Source: Poriferisodalis sp965262965 (lineage in GTDB: Bacteria; Actinomycetota; Acidimicrobiia; Acidimicrobiales; Poriferisodalaceae). Taken from it: 64,000 nt of DNA. Where the stretch lies: contig NZ_OZ253573.1 of NCBI RefSeq assembly GCF_965262965.1, positions 2,294,001 through 2,358,000 on the forward strand, read 5' to 3'. The notes beneath the pieces are model-generated. The model saw nothing but the letters and a program-made list of their open reading frames with translations, searched no databases and was not told the origin of the DNA. Positions 33,846-44,113 of this stretch are shown one piece after another. The stretch's first letter is position 1. Each line of letters begins with the position of its first letter. Made by a program: the position numbers and the translations under genes.

Positions 33846-35462
33846 TGAATCCACCGGTGTGGTGGGTGTGTGGGGGTTGCCGCGTCCGCGAAAAAGGCCT
33901 CCTGATCTGCGACGATTGTGATGTTCGTTGTCACATTCGTCTCAAAAACAGGAGGCACTTTTTGTGTCTGGATCATCGCGCAGTCTGGACCGGTTCGCAA
34001 CGACGTTCGATCATGAGGGCCTGGTGGCCAACGCGGGCCTGATCCTGGCGGGAACGCTGATGGCCCGTCTGGGCCTGTTGGGGCTGATCGAGCGGTGGGT
34101 GCGCACCGGTTCCGCGAACCCGGGTCCCAAGATCTGCACCGTGGTCGCCGCGATGCTCGCTGGCGGCACCCACATCGATCACGTCGAGATGCTGCGCGCC
34201 GGACGCACCGGGCGGGTGCTGGGGTTCGCCCCGATGGCGCCCTCGACGGTGGGGTCGTTTTTGCGGACGTTCACGTTCGGTCACGTCCGCCAGCTCGAAG
34301 CGGTGGCGTCGCGCACGCTGGCTCGCGCCTGGGCGCTGGGCGCAGGCCCCGGCAAGGCGCCGCTGGTGGTCGATCTGGACTCCACGGTCTGCGAGGTCCA
34401 CGGCAAACAAAAACAAGGAGCCGCGTACGGCTACACCAGCGTGCTCGGCTATCACCCGCTGCTCGCTGCACGCGCCGACACCCGCGAGGTGCTCGGCGCA
34501 CGCATGCGCAAAGGCTCCGCGGGGTCGTCGCGAGGCGTGGTGCGCTTCGTCGACAAGCTCGTCGCGAACCTGCGACGCGCCGGGGCGACCGGGCCGACCA
34601 CGGTGCGCGCCGACTCGGGATTCTGGTCATGGAAACTGATCGACCGTCTCGACGCCCACGACATCAAATGGTCGATCACCGTCGCCCTCAGATCCTCTGT
34701 GCGCACAGCGATCCAAGCGATCAGCGACGACGCGTGGGCCGACATCGACTACACCAAAGACGGCCACGCCCAAGTCGCCGAGACGACCTATGCCACCGGC
34801 CGCGGCAAAGCCAAGCGCACCGTTCGTCTCGTGGTGCGCCGCACCCGCCTCGCCCAGGGCGCACAGCGACGGCTGTGGCCCGACTGGCGGCACCACGCAT
34901 TCATCACCAACACCGAACACGACACCGCCGCCGCGGATGAGTTCCACCGCGGCCACGCCGTGGTCGAGCTCGCCATCCGCGACCTCAAAGAAGGCTCCGG
35001 ACTCGAACACGTCCCCTCAGGCCACTACGGCGCGAACTGCGCACCGCTCGCCTGCGCAGCGCTCGCCCACAACATCGGCCACTGGACCGACACGCTCGCC
35101 GGCGCGCCGGCGGCCACGAACCGCTCGCGCCGCACCCGACTCGTCGCACTCGCCGCCGTGGCAGTCAACCGCTCGGGCACACCCACCCTGCGATACCCCG
35201 CCCGCTGGCCCTGGGCACCACAATTCACAGCCACGCTCAGCGCTCTCAGGGCTCTGCCCGGACCCTCCGGCTAAACAGCACAGCCCGGAACTGACGCCCC
35301 CACACAAACCCAGCGTCGACAACCCCAAACCACACCCGCACCCCTAGCCGAACACGCCCAAACACACCAAACCACACCCCCAACAACCCGACGCGACCCC
35401 AACCCGCCACCGGCCCGCGAAACCCGCGCTCACCAACAACCAATCGGTGGATTCAGGCTTAG
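33839..35462. mobile_element. IS1380-type insertion sequence 1
   Basis: 1624 bases bounded by perfect 18-bp inverted repeats: CTAAGCCTGAATCCACCG at 33839-33856 and its complement at 35445-35462. One transposase gene lies inside. No identical target duplication flanks it: taking the repeat from CCTGAATCC, the flanks are CTAAG on the left and CTTAG on the right. The two flanking genes, both on the minus strand, are each truncated at the element and are not halves of one gene, suggesting deletion next to the IS. The region 35275-35444 inside the element is non-coding. Confidence 0.85.
33928..35274 (+). CDS. IS1380-family transposase 1
   Basis: 448 residues with the DDE features of IS1380: VVDLDSTVCEVHGKQKQGAA (first Asp), TTVRADSGFWSWKLIDRL (second Asp) and HRGHAVVELAIRDLKEGSGL (Glu), near residues 152, 222 and 344. 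It reads as intact. It is only distantly like the second IS1380 transposase at 45564-46850, so the two elements arrived separately. An upstream start inside the repeat region is possible. Confidence 0.9.
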   Translation: MSHSSQKQEALFVSGSSRSLDRFATTFDHEGLVANAGLILAGTLMARLGLLGLIERWVRTGSANPGPKICTVVAAMLAGGTHIDHVEMLRAGRTGRVLGFAPMAPSTVGSFLRTFTFGHVRQLEAVASRTLARAWALGAGPGKAPLVVDLDSTVCEVHGKQKQGAAYGYTSVLGYHPLLAARADTREVLGARMRKGSAGSSRGVVRFVDKLVANLRRAGATGPTTVRADSGFWSWKLIDRLDAHDIKWSITVALRSSVRTAIQAISDDAWADIDYTKDGHAQVAETTYATGRGKAKRTVRLVVRRTRLAQGAQRRLWPDWRHHAFITNTEHDTAAADEFHRGHAVVELAIRDLKEGSGLEHVPSGHYGANCAPLACAALAHNIGHWTDTLAGAPAATNRSRRTRLVALAAVAVNRSGTPTLRYPARWPWAPQFTATLSALRALPGPSG

Positions 35463-36371
35463 CTCAGCCGCAACCGCAGGCACCTCAAGGAGTTCTTCTA
35501 CCCGCGATGCCGGGAGGGACAGACCCAACTGGGGAAAGTAGATCCGGGAACGAGGACCGCCCCACTTCGAGGAGTCGCTTGTCTCCCGGCGCCGAATCCT
35601 GCGAAAGCGGTTGCGATCAAAGGTCTCGCCGGTCCCCAATCCCGCGTCTGCAGCGTTCACGCCGAGTGCTCGCAACTCGGGCGTCAGAGCGCCTGACCGT
35701 CCCGCGATGACCTTGAACCCGCGACTCGCCGCGTAGAGATACACGCTGGTGATGTTCTCAAGCTTCGATGCACTATCGCCGATGGGCTTGAAGGGCGAGA
35801 CTTGGAGGTACACCGCCGAAATGAAGTGCGGGATCATGTCAATGAGCGTCGTCATCCGCTCGAGTCCTTGACTCGAACCACCGACAAATGCGATGAACGG
35901 TCGAGCATCAAGGTCCTTCAGTTGGTACGCGGCCTCGAAGATCTCCGCGAGCGCCGGGCGCAAGTCCTCGTCGTCGTGTTCGGGCATCCAGCCCGGCAAG
36001 AGGTACGCCGCTGCACCAAGTTCTTGCTGCGTACGCAGGCTCGCCTCGACCAGCTGCCGAACTTGTCGTCGGTCGCCTATGTCAACGACCTGCGCAGGCG
36101 CCCAGCTTGCGCTCGCGAGCCTCTTGACATTCATCGTGGCTTCGTAGCGGTATCGCCAAGTTGAAGTGTCGATGAGCATGTTGGTCTTGTTGGCTCGCAG
36201 GGTGCCAAGCAGATCAGGCCGTGCCTCCGCGCATACGCCATCGACAAAGGCCCACGGAAGATCAACGCGATCGGTGGCGAACAGATCGGCTGGCCCGATG
36301 CAACGGTCCACCGCCTTGTAGTTGTCCATTCCAATTCGAGGCAGGAATCCATGTCCGAAGTCGAGATCCAC
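35447..36371 (-). pseudogene. Unknown protein, C-terminus cut off by IS1380-1
   Basis: About 305 residues remain from the GTG at 36371, which has a strong AAGGAGAAGG site 5 bases upstream. Blocks include VDLDFGHGFLPRIGMDNY, ARPDLLGTLRANKTNMLIDT, PFIAFVGGSSQGLERM, AVYLQVSPFKPIGD and GFKVIAGRSGALTPELRALG. The regular strand-helix rhythm suggests an alpha/beta barrel, which is inference. I do not recognise the family. The last native codons are AELSLN; after that the frame reads IS sequence and stops. The upstream region is shared with the divergent MbcA antitoxin gene. Confidence 0.6.
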
Positions 36372-36451
36372 GGGCCTTCTCCTTACATTCTCTCGACATA
36401 TACTATGCCAAGAACGCGACACAACTATAGGCACAAGGAAGACAGGCACCA

Positions 36452-36787
36452 ATGAACACGGTCTCCTCTCTGTTGGAACACCTCTACGAAGGTGATGTCG
36501 TGGACACGGCAGACCTCGCGCGGGTGAGCGATTCCAATCCGCGGAGCGTGGTCCGATGGCGCACTGAAGAAACGGCGCCACGCCGCGACTCCGAAGAGCG
36601 GCTTCTCGAGTTGCGTGCGGTCGTCGACCTCACTCGGAGCGTCATCCGCGACGACGCCGCGAGGCTCTGGTTGCGATCTCCTAACCGCGATCTCGATTAC
36701 GAGAAGCCTCTGGACCTCGTTGCGCGGGGCGACTACCGCCGCGTCGTCGATCTGCTGCTCGCGCTCGCGGAAGGCGTCACCGCCTGA
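36452..36787 (+). CDS. MbcA/ParS-like antitoxin
   Basis: 111 residues. The N-terminal part (DTADLARVSDSNPRSVVRWR) is a helix-turn-helix, and the C-terminal part (RSVIRDDAARLWLRSPNRDL, then VVDLLLALAEG) is the DUF2384/MbcA_ParS toxin-binding domain. AGGAAG lies ~10 bases before the ATG. It is followed after one base by its RES toxin. It is an intact counterpart of the relic at 1690-1875. Autoregulation is expected from the family; the short divergent intergenic region 36372-36451 must contain both promoters. Confidence 0.88.
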   Translation: MNTVSSLLEHLYEGDVVDTADLARVSDSNPRSVVRWRTEETAPRRDSEERLLELRAVVDLTRSVIRDDAARLWLRSPNRDLDYEKPLDLVARGDYRRVVDLLLALAEGVTA

Positions 36788-36788
36788 C

Positions 36789-37322
36789 ATGACCCCGGTT
36801 GACCCCGTTGTCGTCGCGCGCGCACCGAAGCGCTCAGAACTCATCGTTGGGTTTCGCAACCAAGCCCTCGGCCACAACCCGCGGAGCGGGGATGGTGCTC
36901 GCCGCCACGGCGGACGCTTCAATCCGCCGCGGAGTTTCCCAGTGGTCTACTTGTGCTCGACGCGGGCGTGCGCCGTGGCGGAACTCACTCGTCAAGCGAC
37001 GCGCCAAGGCCTCCTGCCAGACGACCTGTTGCCCCGCGAACTTTGGCGACTGGAAGCCGACCTCGCGTCCATCCTCGACCTCACTGACGGCAACACGCTC
37101 TCCCAGCTCGGCATCTCGCTCGACGATGTCGTCAGCGACAGCCTCGAGGTCACTCAACAGTTGGGCGAAGCCGCCTACGAGCACCGGTTTCACGCGATTC
37201 GGAGCCCATCCGCTACGGGTGTGGACATCGTTATCGCTGTGTTTCCCGAGAATCTTGGCGCTTCCCTGCTCGGCACGGCGTTGGTCGAAACATGGGAGGT
37301 TCCCGGCGACCTCAGCGCCTGA
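36789..37322 (+). CDS. RES-domain toxin
   Basis: 177 residues from ATG 36789, one base after the antitoxin stop. The RES fold is shown by LIVGFRNQALGHNP, GGRFNPPRSFPVVYLCST (the conserved Arg-Phe-Asn and Tyr), RACAVAELTRQ with the active-site Glu, and LPRELWRLEADLASILDLT. RES toxins such as MbcT degrade NAD+. All expected residues are visible, so the pair looks functional. It ends 19 bases before the convergent hsdR copy 2. Confidence 0.88.
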   Translation: MTPVDPVVVARAPKRSELIVGFRNQALGHNPRSGDGARRHGGRFNPPRSFPVVYLCSTRACAVAELTRQATRQGLLPDDLLPRELWRLEADLASILDLTDGNTLSQLGISLDDVVSDSLEVTQQLGEAAYEHRFHAIRSPSATGVDIVIAVFPENLGASLLGTALVETWEVPGDLSA

Positions 37323-37341
37323 TCCTCCGGGCGTCAGCGGG

Positions 37342-40300
37342 TCAGACGTCAGCGGTGTGGTGGAAGTGCTTGACGATCTCGAAGAACTCGTCCACGTCGT
37401 CGGACACGAAGATGGTCTCGGGGCCCTCGGGGGCGACATCGGTGAACGGCGAGGCGAAGACGCGGCCGGGGTCGATGGCGCCGTTCTCGGTGAGGAAGTT
37501 GATAACCAACTCGACGAAGCGGATCTGGTTGGCGCTATAACGCTTGTCGTCGAGGAACTTGGCGAAGGCCCGCTTGGCGGCGGCCCGGTCCAAGCCGACC
37601 AGCGAGCGGATGAACAGCCCGAAGCTGCCCGCACGCTGGGAGGCCTGGGCGAATGTGTCGCTGTCGCCGATGCCCGCGGCCACGAGCACCCGCTGCAGAT
37701 CGCCCATATCGGCCGGTGTAAGCGGCTCGCCGCTGCGGACCTTGGCCACCACGCCCTCGGCCAGATGCTCCGTGAGAAAGTGCTGCGCCTTCTTGCGGAA
37801 CTGGGCGAACTCGTCGCTGCCCGCACCGCCGGGCCCGTCGCCAGCATCGCCGCCGCCGGTACCACCAGCGCCACCGCCACCACCGGTGCCGGGAAGCTCC
37901 ACCTCGGTGGCTTGGCCGAGCTCGTCGGTGAAGTCGCTGTAGAGCACGTTCTTGGCGGTGTGCTGGATTAGGTGAACGAGGTCACGCAGCCGCTTGCGGG
38001 CATCCTCCAGCATCGGATAGGTGACATCGGCCCACCATTCGTCGGTCTGGATGTCCAAGATCAGCTCCAGCCGCGCAGCCACCGCTGGGATGGCGGTGCC
38101 GAGGTCCTCCAGCGCAGACGCGATGCCGAGGATGCGGGTGCGCTGCCGTTCGAATGGCATATAAGTGAGCAAGCCCAGCTGGGCGTTCAGCATCACCACG
38201 TCGAAGCGCTTGGCTTCCTCGCTGTCGGCGTCGAGCTGATCGGGCAGCTTGGCCACCCGATCCGCCAGCGCCGCAAGGTCCCCTAGCGAGACCGCCTCCC
38301 ACGCATCGAGGCGCCTGAACCGCTCCACCAACTCCAAGTGGGGCCGCACCAAGAAGTTGTCGGGGTTCATCGACGCCACGGTCCGATGCAGCGTGGCCGC
38401 GACCTCAGCGCGCTCATCGCCGAGCGCCGCTATGCCGTCGAGCGCCTGCAACAGTTCCAGCCGAGCGCAGAACAGGATCTCGCTCAGCGACTTCCCGCTC
38501 GAAGCCTCCGCATTCTCCAGCGGGTGGCTGAAGTACTCGAGATTCCCGCAGAAGTCGAACACCTTGAAGTGCGTCTTGTTGCTGCCGGGGCCGAACAGGT
38601 TCGGGCACAGCCGGGTGCCGCGTCCGAGCATCTGCCAGAACTTGGTCTTCGAGCGCACCGGCTTGAAGTACACGAGGTTGACCACCTCGGGCACATCGAT
38701 GCCGGTGTCCAGCATGTCCACACTGATCGCGATGTGCGGCGCCTTGGACCGGTTGGAGAAGTCGTCGATGAGGCTCTGGCTGTACTTGGTCTGGTGGGTG
38801 ATGACCCGAGCGAAGTTCCCAGCGTCCAGCGCCGGGTAGTTGGCGTCGAAGCGTTCCTTGATGAACGTGGCATGGCGCTGGTTCTTGGCGAAGACGATCG
38901 TCTTGCCCAGCCGGTCGCCGCCGGCCACCTTGATGCCATCGGTCATCAGATATTCGAGCACCTGGTCGACGGTGTCCTTGTTGAACAGCCACTTGTTGAG
39001 CTCCGCCGCATCCACCTCGGTGGGCGGTTCCAGGGGGCTGCCTTCGTCGTCCTCACCCCAGTCCAGCTCGTCCCACTGGTCCTTCTCGTCCTCGCCCAAG
39101 TCCGCATAGCGGATGCCTTCACGCACGAACTTGAGCTGCACTGACACACCTAGCGGCGGCACCAGGAAGCCGTCGTCGATGGCTTCGTCCAGCGAGTAGG
39201 CGTCGGTGGGCACGCCCGTCTCCAGGTCGAACAGGTCGTAGGTGTTCTTGTCGACCTCGTCCTTGGGAGTCGCCGTCAGGCCCACCAGCAGCGAGTCGAA
39301 GTACTCGAAGATGCCCCGGTACTTGCGATACACCGACCGGTGCGCCTCGTCGATCACCACCAGGTCGAAGTGCCCCACCCCGAACCGGCGAGTCCCGTCG
39401 GCCCGGTACTCGTCGATCTTGCCGACCATCGTCTGATAGGTGGACACGCACACCCGGCCGTCCACGTTGCCCTCGGTCACCAGGTTCACCGGCGCCGCAT
39501 CGGGCAGGTGCGCCTTGAACGCGTTCACCGTCTGGTTCACCAGCGCCGTGCGGTCGGCCAGGAACAGCACCCGCTTCACCCATCCGGCGCGCATCAACAC
39601 ATCCGCCAACGCGATCAGCGTTCGGGTCTTGCCTGCGCCGGTGGCCATCACCAGCAGCGACTTGCGCTGATTGTCACGCTCGAAGTGCTCTGCGATGGCG
39701 CGGATGGCCCGCTGCTGGTAGGGGCGGTCCACGATCTGCTCGCTGATGGCCAGCGACGCCAGCGAGGTGCGGGCGGTACGCCGCCCGATGAGCAACGCCA
39801 GCTCGTCGCGGGTGGCGAACCCTTGCACTCGCCGGGCCGGGTACTGGGTGTCGTCCCACAGCCAGTGCTCGTAACCGTTGCTGCAATAGATGACCGGCCG
39901 CTGCCCCGTCTCGGCCTCCAAGCAGTCGGCGTACAGCTTCGCCTGCTCCATGCCGACCTTCGGATCAACCAGCGCCTTCTTGGCCTCCACCACGGCCAGC
40001 GGCAGCCCGTCGGCGCCCCACAGCACATAGTCCACGTAGCCCACGCCCGAGTCGGAGGGCATCCCGTGCATCTCGTACTCGGTGTCTTGGCCCTCGACGA
40101 GATCGGTCCAGACGGCTTCCGCCAGCAGTGCGTCGATCTTGAACCTGCGGGTCTCGGCCTCAGACCAGTCGAACGCTTCGGGTGGGACGGTCTCGGCCGC
40201 CTTCTTCTTCGCCGCGGCGACCTCTGCCCGCAGCTTCGCCAGCTCGGCATTCAGCTCCTCGGCAGTGCGAGTCGATTCCGCCAGCCGCAGCTGGGCGGCG

Positions 40301-40510
40301 GCAAGCTTTGCGGTCTCCCGCTCCAGCCGTTCCTGAAGCTCCTGGCGCTCCCACAGCGACGCATGCTCGGCTATGTCAGTGTCGAGCAATCGGCGCAGAT
40401 TGAATCGCAGCGACGGATCCGGCTTAGCCGTACGGCCGTAGGTGAACGCGAACCAGAAGCAGAATTGGAGCAATGCTGAGACAATCTCGACCGCCTCCAG
40501 CTTCGACGGC
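37342..40510 (-). pseudogene. Type I restriction R subunit, copy 2, N-terminus missing
   Basis: About 1055 residues that match residues 102-1148 of the first HsdR. The nuclease (VDYVLWGADGLPLAVVEAKK), helicase motifs (MATGAGKTRT, VIDEAHRS, GRGTRLCP) and C-terminal domain are all intact. The first 101 residues are replaced by unrelated sequence from 40510 on, and no ribosome site or hsdS precedes it. The missing front was removed when the type II system at 40585-42866 was installed. A small insertion (GDGPGGAGS region) in the glycine-rich linker distinguishes it from copy 1. It could donate sequence to copy 1 by gene conversion. Confidence 0.85.
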
Positions 40511-40584
40511 GTTCTTGACACTCTTACCCCATGCCAAGAGACGCGAAGAACCGGATTGTCCGGTCGGTGTGACAACGGTCCGCG

Positions 40585-41859
40585 ATGATGGGGCGATGGA
40601 ATGGCACTGGGCGTGATGTCATGAGCGGCGCCGCGCGACTGTCGAGCGTTGACCTGTTCGCGGGCGCTGGGGGGCTGACATTGGGCTTACAGCGGACCGG
40701 GTTCGACACACTGCTGGCGAACGACAACTGGCGTCCAGCCGTCGACACGCTGCGGCACAATTTCGGTGAGGCGGCGGTGGAGGCGGCTTGTGTTCGAGAA
40801 CTCACGGGGGCCTGTGTGTTGGCGCGCGCGGGCGGCGTGACGCCGTCGTTGGTGGCCGGGGGGCCGCCGTGTCAGGGCTTCACCTCGGCCGGCGCTCGGC
40901 GTGCTGACGATCTGCGTAACACGCTGGTGGGCGAGTTCGCTCGTTTGGTGGCTGAGGTGCGGCCACGGTGGTTTCTGTTCGAGAACGTCGAGGGGATGCT
41001 GACCGCAGCGGATGGCGATTTCGTGATCGACTTGCTCGACGGAGTGCTTGACGGCGGCTATTCGGTGCGGCTGCGCAAGGTGAACGTTGCGAACTATGGA
41101 GCGGCTCAGCTTCGCAAGCGGGTCATCGCGATCGGGACGCTCGGCGCGGACCCGGGCTTTCCAGACCCGTCGCACCGCGCGTACGGTGCGCCCGGCGCAC
41201 TAACCGGCAGCACGGCGTCGCTGCCGCCGGCACCGACCGTCGCGGACGCTTTGGCGGGATTGGGCGAGCCTGCCCGCTGCGCGGACCGGGCGAATGTTCA
41301 GGGCCATGTCGCGGCGTCTGTCTCGGAGTCTGATGCCCGTCGCTTCGGTCTGTTGGAGCCGGGCCAGACCATGCGCGATCTGCCCGAGGAACTTCAGCAC
41401 CACAGTTACGCCCGCCGTGCCAACCGGCGAGTCTCGGACGGGATGCCCTCAGAACGGCGCGGCGGTGCGCCAGCTGGGATCCGCCGACTGCTCGCCGATG
41501 AACCGTCCAAGGCGATTACGAGTGCGGCGAGCCGGGAGTTCGTGCATCCCACCCAAGACCGCTGCTTGACACTGCGTGAATGCGCTCGTCTGCAGGGTTT
41601 CCCCGACGGTTTCGAATTCTCCGGCAGCCGGTCCGACCAGGCCATCCTCATCGGCAACGCTATACCGCCGCCGTTCGCCGAGCTGCTCGGAGGCTGGATA
41701 GCAGACCGTGTCCGTTCAGGACTGTTGTGCGCCGATGAGTCGCCGCGGCTGCACGAGTTCCACGTCACCAACGGAAGCGGGTCGAGTCCCGCCTTGAGCC
41801 GGGTCACCGAGCGCGTGAACGCCCGGTACCAGATCGGAGCCGTGCCGTTGTGGCGCTGA
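40585..41859 (+). CDS. C5-cytosine methyltransferase of a type II R-M system (ApaLI-like)
   Basis: Up to 424 residues; ATG 40621 (MSGAARLSSVDLFAGAGGL) is an equally likely start. Motifs: I VDLFAGAGGLTLG, IV GGPPCQGFTSAGAR (catalytic Cys), VI FENVEG, VIII QLRKRVIAIG, IX LTLRECARLQGFPDGF, X AILIGNAIPPPF. It overlaps the endonuclease gene by 10 bases. It protects host DNA at the site cut by that enzyme. It sits exactly in the hole between the broken hsdM and hsdR copies 2, on the opposite strand. Confidence 0.93.
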   Translation: MMGRWNGTGRDVMSGAARLSSVDLFAGAGGLTLGLQRTGFDTLLANDNWRPAVDTLRHNFGEAAVEAACVRELTGACVLARAGGVTPSLVAGGPPCQGFTSAGARRADDLRNTLVGEFARLVAEVRPRWFLFENVEGMLTAADGDFVIDLLDGVLDGGYSVRLRKVNVANYGAAQLRKRVIAIGTLGADPGFPDPSHRAYGAPGALTGSTASLPPAPTVADALAGLGEPARCADRANVQGHVAASVSESDARRFGLLEPGQTMRDLPEELQHHSYARRANRRVSDGMPSERRGGAPAGIRRLLADEPSKAITSAASREFVHPTQDRCLTLRECARLQGFPDGFEFSGSRSDQAILIGNAIPPPFAELLGGWIADRVRSGLLCADESPRLHEFHVTNGSGSSPALSRVTERVNARYQIGAVPLWR

Positions 41860-42866
41860 GCAGGGCGCAGTCCGCCGCGTTTGAGAAGGCGCGGGCGCCG
41901 GGCGCGGGCGGCCAAGCCGTCTCGCTGAGCGACAGTGCAGTGCGGGCGCTCGTCGCCATCACCGCCCGCGATCTCGGCCTGACATCTCTCGCTGGACTCA
42001 ACACCATGGACGACCGGGAGTTCTACGAGATCGCGCCACAGGACATCTTGCTCGAAGGCGAGGCCTCGGGGCTCGACGCCTACGAGACGCTGCTGCGAAT
42101 CGGTCCGCTCGACACCGACACGTATTTCTTGTCGCTCGCAGCCCTTCACCGCGCACGACTCAAGTTCGCCAACATATTCTGTCTTCAAGCGACTCCTTCG
42201 CTGGAACAAGTCGGCCCGCGGGGACTTCTGCAATACGGTGGCCTGAGTGCCGAGGCGCTCGGTTCTCTGCTGATCCTGCGCAAGTGGATGTACGACATCG
42301 ACAACCGAGCGGCGCAGGAAACGGGCTACCTGTTCGAGCCTGTCATGGCTGGCGCAATAGGCGGATCGCCGATACCGGCTGGTTCCAGCCCCGTCCAGAG
42401 AGGTGGCACAGGTCGAGGCCGCCAAGTGGACTGCCTGCGCGGCACGAAGGCATACGAAATCAAGATTCGCGTCACGATCGCCGCATCGGGCCAGGGCCGC
42501 TGGGGCGAGGAGCTCTCATTCCCCGCAGACTGCGAAGCCAGCGGATTCACCCCAATACTCCTGGTGCTCGACGGAACCGAAAACCCCAAGTTGGCGGAAC
42601 TCGCCGAAACGTTCATACGGCATGGCGGCCACGCCCACATCGGCGAAGACGCGTGGGCGCACTTGGAGGCAGAAGCCGGGCCGACGATGAGCGTATTCAT
42701 CGAGAAGTACATTCGTGACCCCTTCGACGACCTACTCAAGCACACACCCACCGACATTCCCGAACTGAGACTGCGCCTCCGCTCCGACAACATCCACCTA
42801 CAGATCGGCACCGAGACGCTGAATGTCAACCGGAGCGGGACGACAACCCCGAGCACGGGTCCCTGA
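41850..42866 (+). CDS. Type II restriction endonuclease, ApaLI-like
   Basis: 338 residues, GTG start inside the methyltransferase stop region. The middle contains GYLFEPVMAGAIGGSPIPAG, GRGRQVDCLRGTKAYEIKIR and VTIAASGQGRWGEELSFPAD, then VFIEKYIRDPFDDLL. Asp followed by E-x-K (VDC...YEIK) fits a PD-(D/E)xK catalytic core. From memory the pattern resembles the ApaLI restriction family; if so the site would be GTGCAC, but this is recognition by eye, not a search. Overlap with the C5-MTase supports a type II restriction role whatever the subfamily. Confidence 0.75.
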   Translation: MALSRAQSAAFEKARAPGAGGQAVSLSDSAVRALVAITARDLGLTSLAGLNTMDDREFYEIAPQDILLEGEASGLDAYETLLRIGPLDTDTYFLSLAALHRARLKFANIFCLQATPSLEQVGPRGLLQYGGLSAEALGSLLILRKWMYDIDNRAAQETGYLFEPVMAGAIGGSPIPAGSSPVQRGGTGRGRQVDCLRGTKAYEIKIRVTIAASGQGRWGEELSFPADCEASGFTPILLVLDGTENPKLAELAETFIRHGGHAHIGEDAWAHLEAEAGPTMSVFIEKYIRDPFDDLLKHTPTDIPELRLRLRSDNIHLQIGTETLNVNRSGTTTPSTGP

Positions 42867-42949
42867 CCCCCGTGCTCGTTCAACAGTCGAACGGCGCGCG
42901 GGTCCCTCGGTCGAGCTTCCTTCCAGGCTCACGAACGAGAACAGCGGAT

Positions 42950-43782
42950 CTGTAGCGACATGGTCTGCTGCGAGCGAGTCTCGGTAGGTGACGTTGGGGC
43001 TCTGCACGCCAATGAGCTGCATATTGATCGACCCGATGTACAGCAGCGTGTTGTCGAAGTCGAAGCCCGAGAACATCCCGTTGTGGAAGTGCTTCGCTAG
43101 GGCGGGGTCAGTGAGCGCTCCGGGATGACGGCGGCGGATGTACTGCCCCGGCGCCCACCAAGAACCCACACGTGCCGCTGGCCGGGTCGCAGATCACGTC
43201 GTCGGGTCGGGGTGCCATCGTCGCGACCATCAACTTGATGATGTGCCGCGGCGCGCGAAACTGCCCGTTCTGGCCGGCAGTAGCGGTCTTCGACTGCATG
43301 AACTCACAGACATCGCCCTTGGTGTTCCGATCCTTCATTTCGACCGCATCGAGCCCGTCCACCGCCTTCTGCAACAGCCCAGGCGTGGGGATCGTGAGCT
43401 TGGCACCGATCATGTGTTTGGCATGGGTGCTTTCGTCTGACCGCTGCTGCAGGAACGGAAACACGTAGTTCTCGACGATGTCAAACATCTCGGCGGCTGG
43501 GCGGTGCTTGAACCGTAGCCAACGCAGGTCGCCGTAGGGCCGTCCCGCCGCTCGCCGCTCGGGCCGGAACTCCTGCCCGTCGGGGAAGATGTCGTCCACG
43601 GCGGGGATCGGCTGGTGCGTACGGTTCGCCTTGTTCTCCGCCGGGGTCTGCTGCTCGTCGAGCGCCTTGATGAACAGCAAGTAGGTGAACTGCTCCATCA
43701 CCTCCAGCGGGTTCGAGATGCCTCCCGACCAAAAGTCGTTCCACACCGCATCGATCTGCCGCTTTAGCTCTCCCGTCACCAT
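42950..43782 (-). pseudogene. Type I methyltransferase subunit, copy 2, frameshifted and truncated
   Basis: From ATG 43782 (VTGELKRQIDAVWNDFWSGG) it follows the intact hsdM through DPASGTCGFLVGAG. It then shifts frame near 43160 and continues in another frame (HFHNGMFSGFDFDNTLLYIG, VQSPNVTYRDSLAAD) before similarity ends near 42950. Motif IV and the rest of the protein are gone. Several catalytic-region substitutions and the frameshift show it is dead. It is the left remnant of a second hsdMSR locus whose right remnant is hsdR copy 2. Confidence 0.88.
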
Positions 43783-44113
43783 GGCCCACCATTCTCGCCC
43801 GCCGCGCCATCCCTCCGGGTTGCGGAAGGATCGGCGCTGCGGCCCGCGCGTCGCAGCGGCCAGAGGAGATGCCACGGTGCAGATCGCGACGGTTCAAGAA
43901 TCCCGCAAGCATGGCCAAGCCAAGTGCTCGCAAGCCCGCTCACGATCACACGGGTTTGTTGATATTCCCTCACCGTGATGAACACGAGGCTTCCACATCG
44001 TCAATGGAGTGACATCGCGTAGTGGTTGGGAGCCGCGGCACCCATTCGGACGCCGAGTGTGGCGCCGACCGGATGAGGCGGCTTGCTCGTTTCGGCAAGG
44101 GCGAGCTTCGCTA
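43783..44113. other. Gap between hsdM relic and IS630, no gene seen
   Basis: About 330 bases. The left part is the former hsdM promoter side. I see no supportable gene, and the TA target duplication of the IS630 element is at 44112-44113. Confidence 0.5.
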
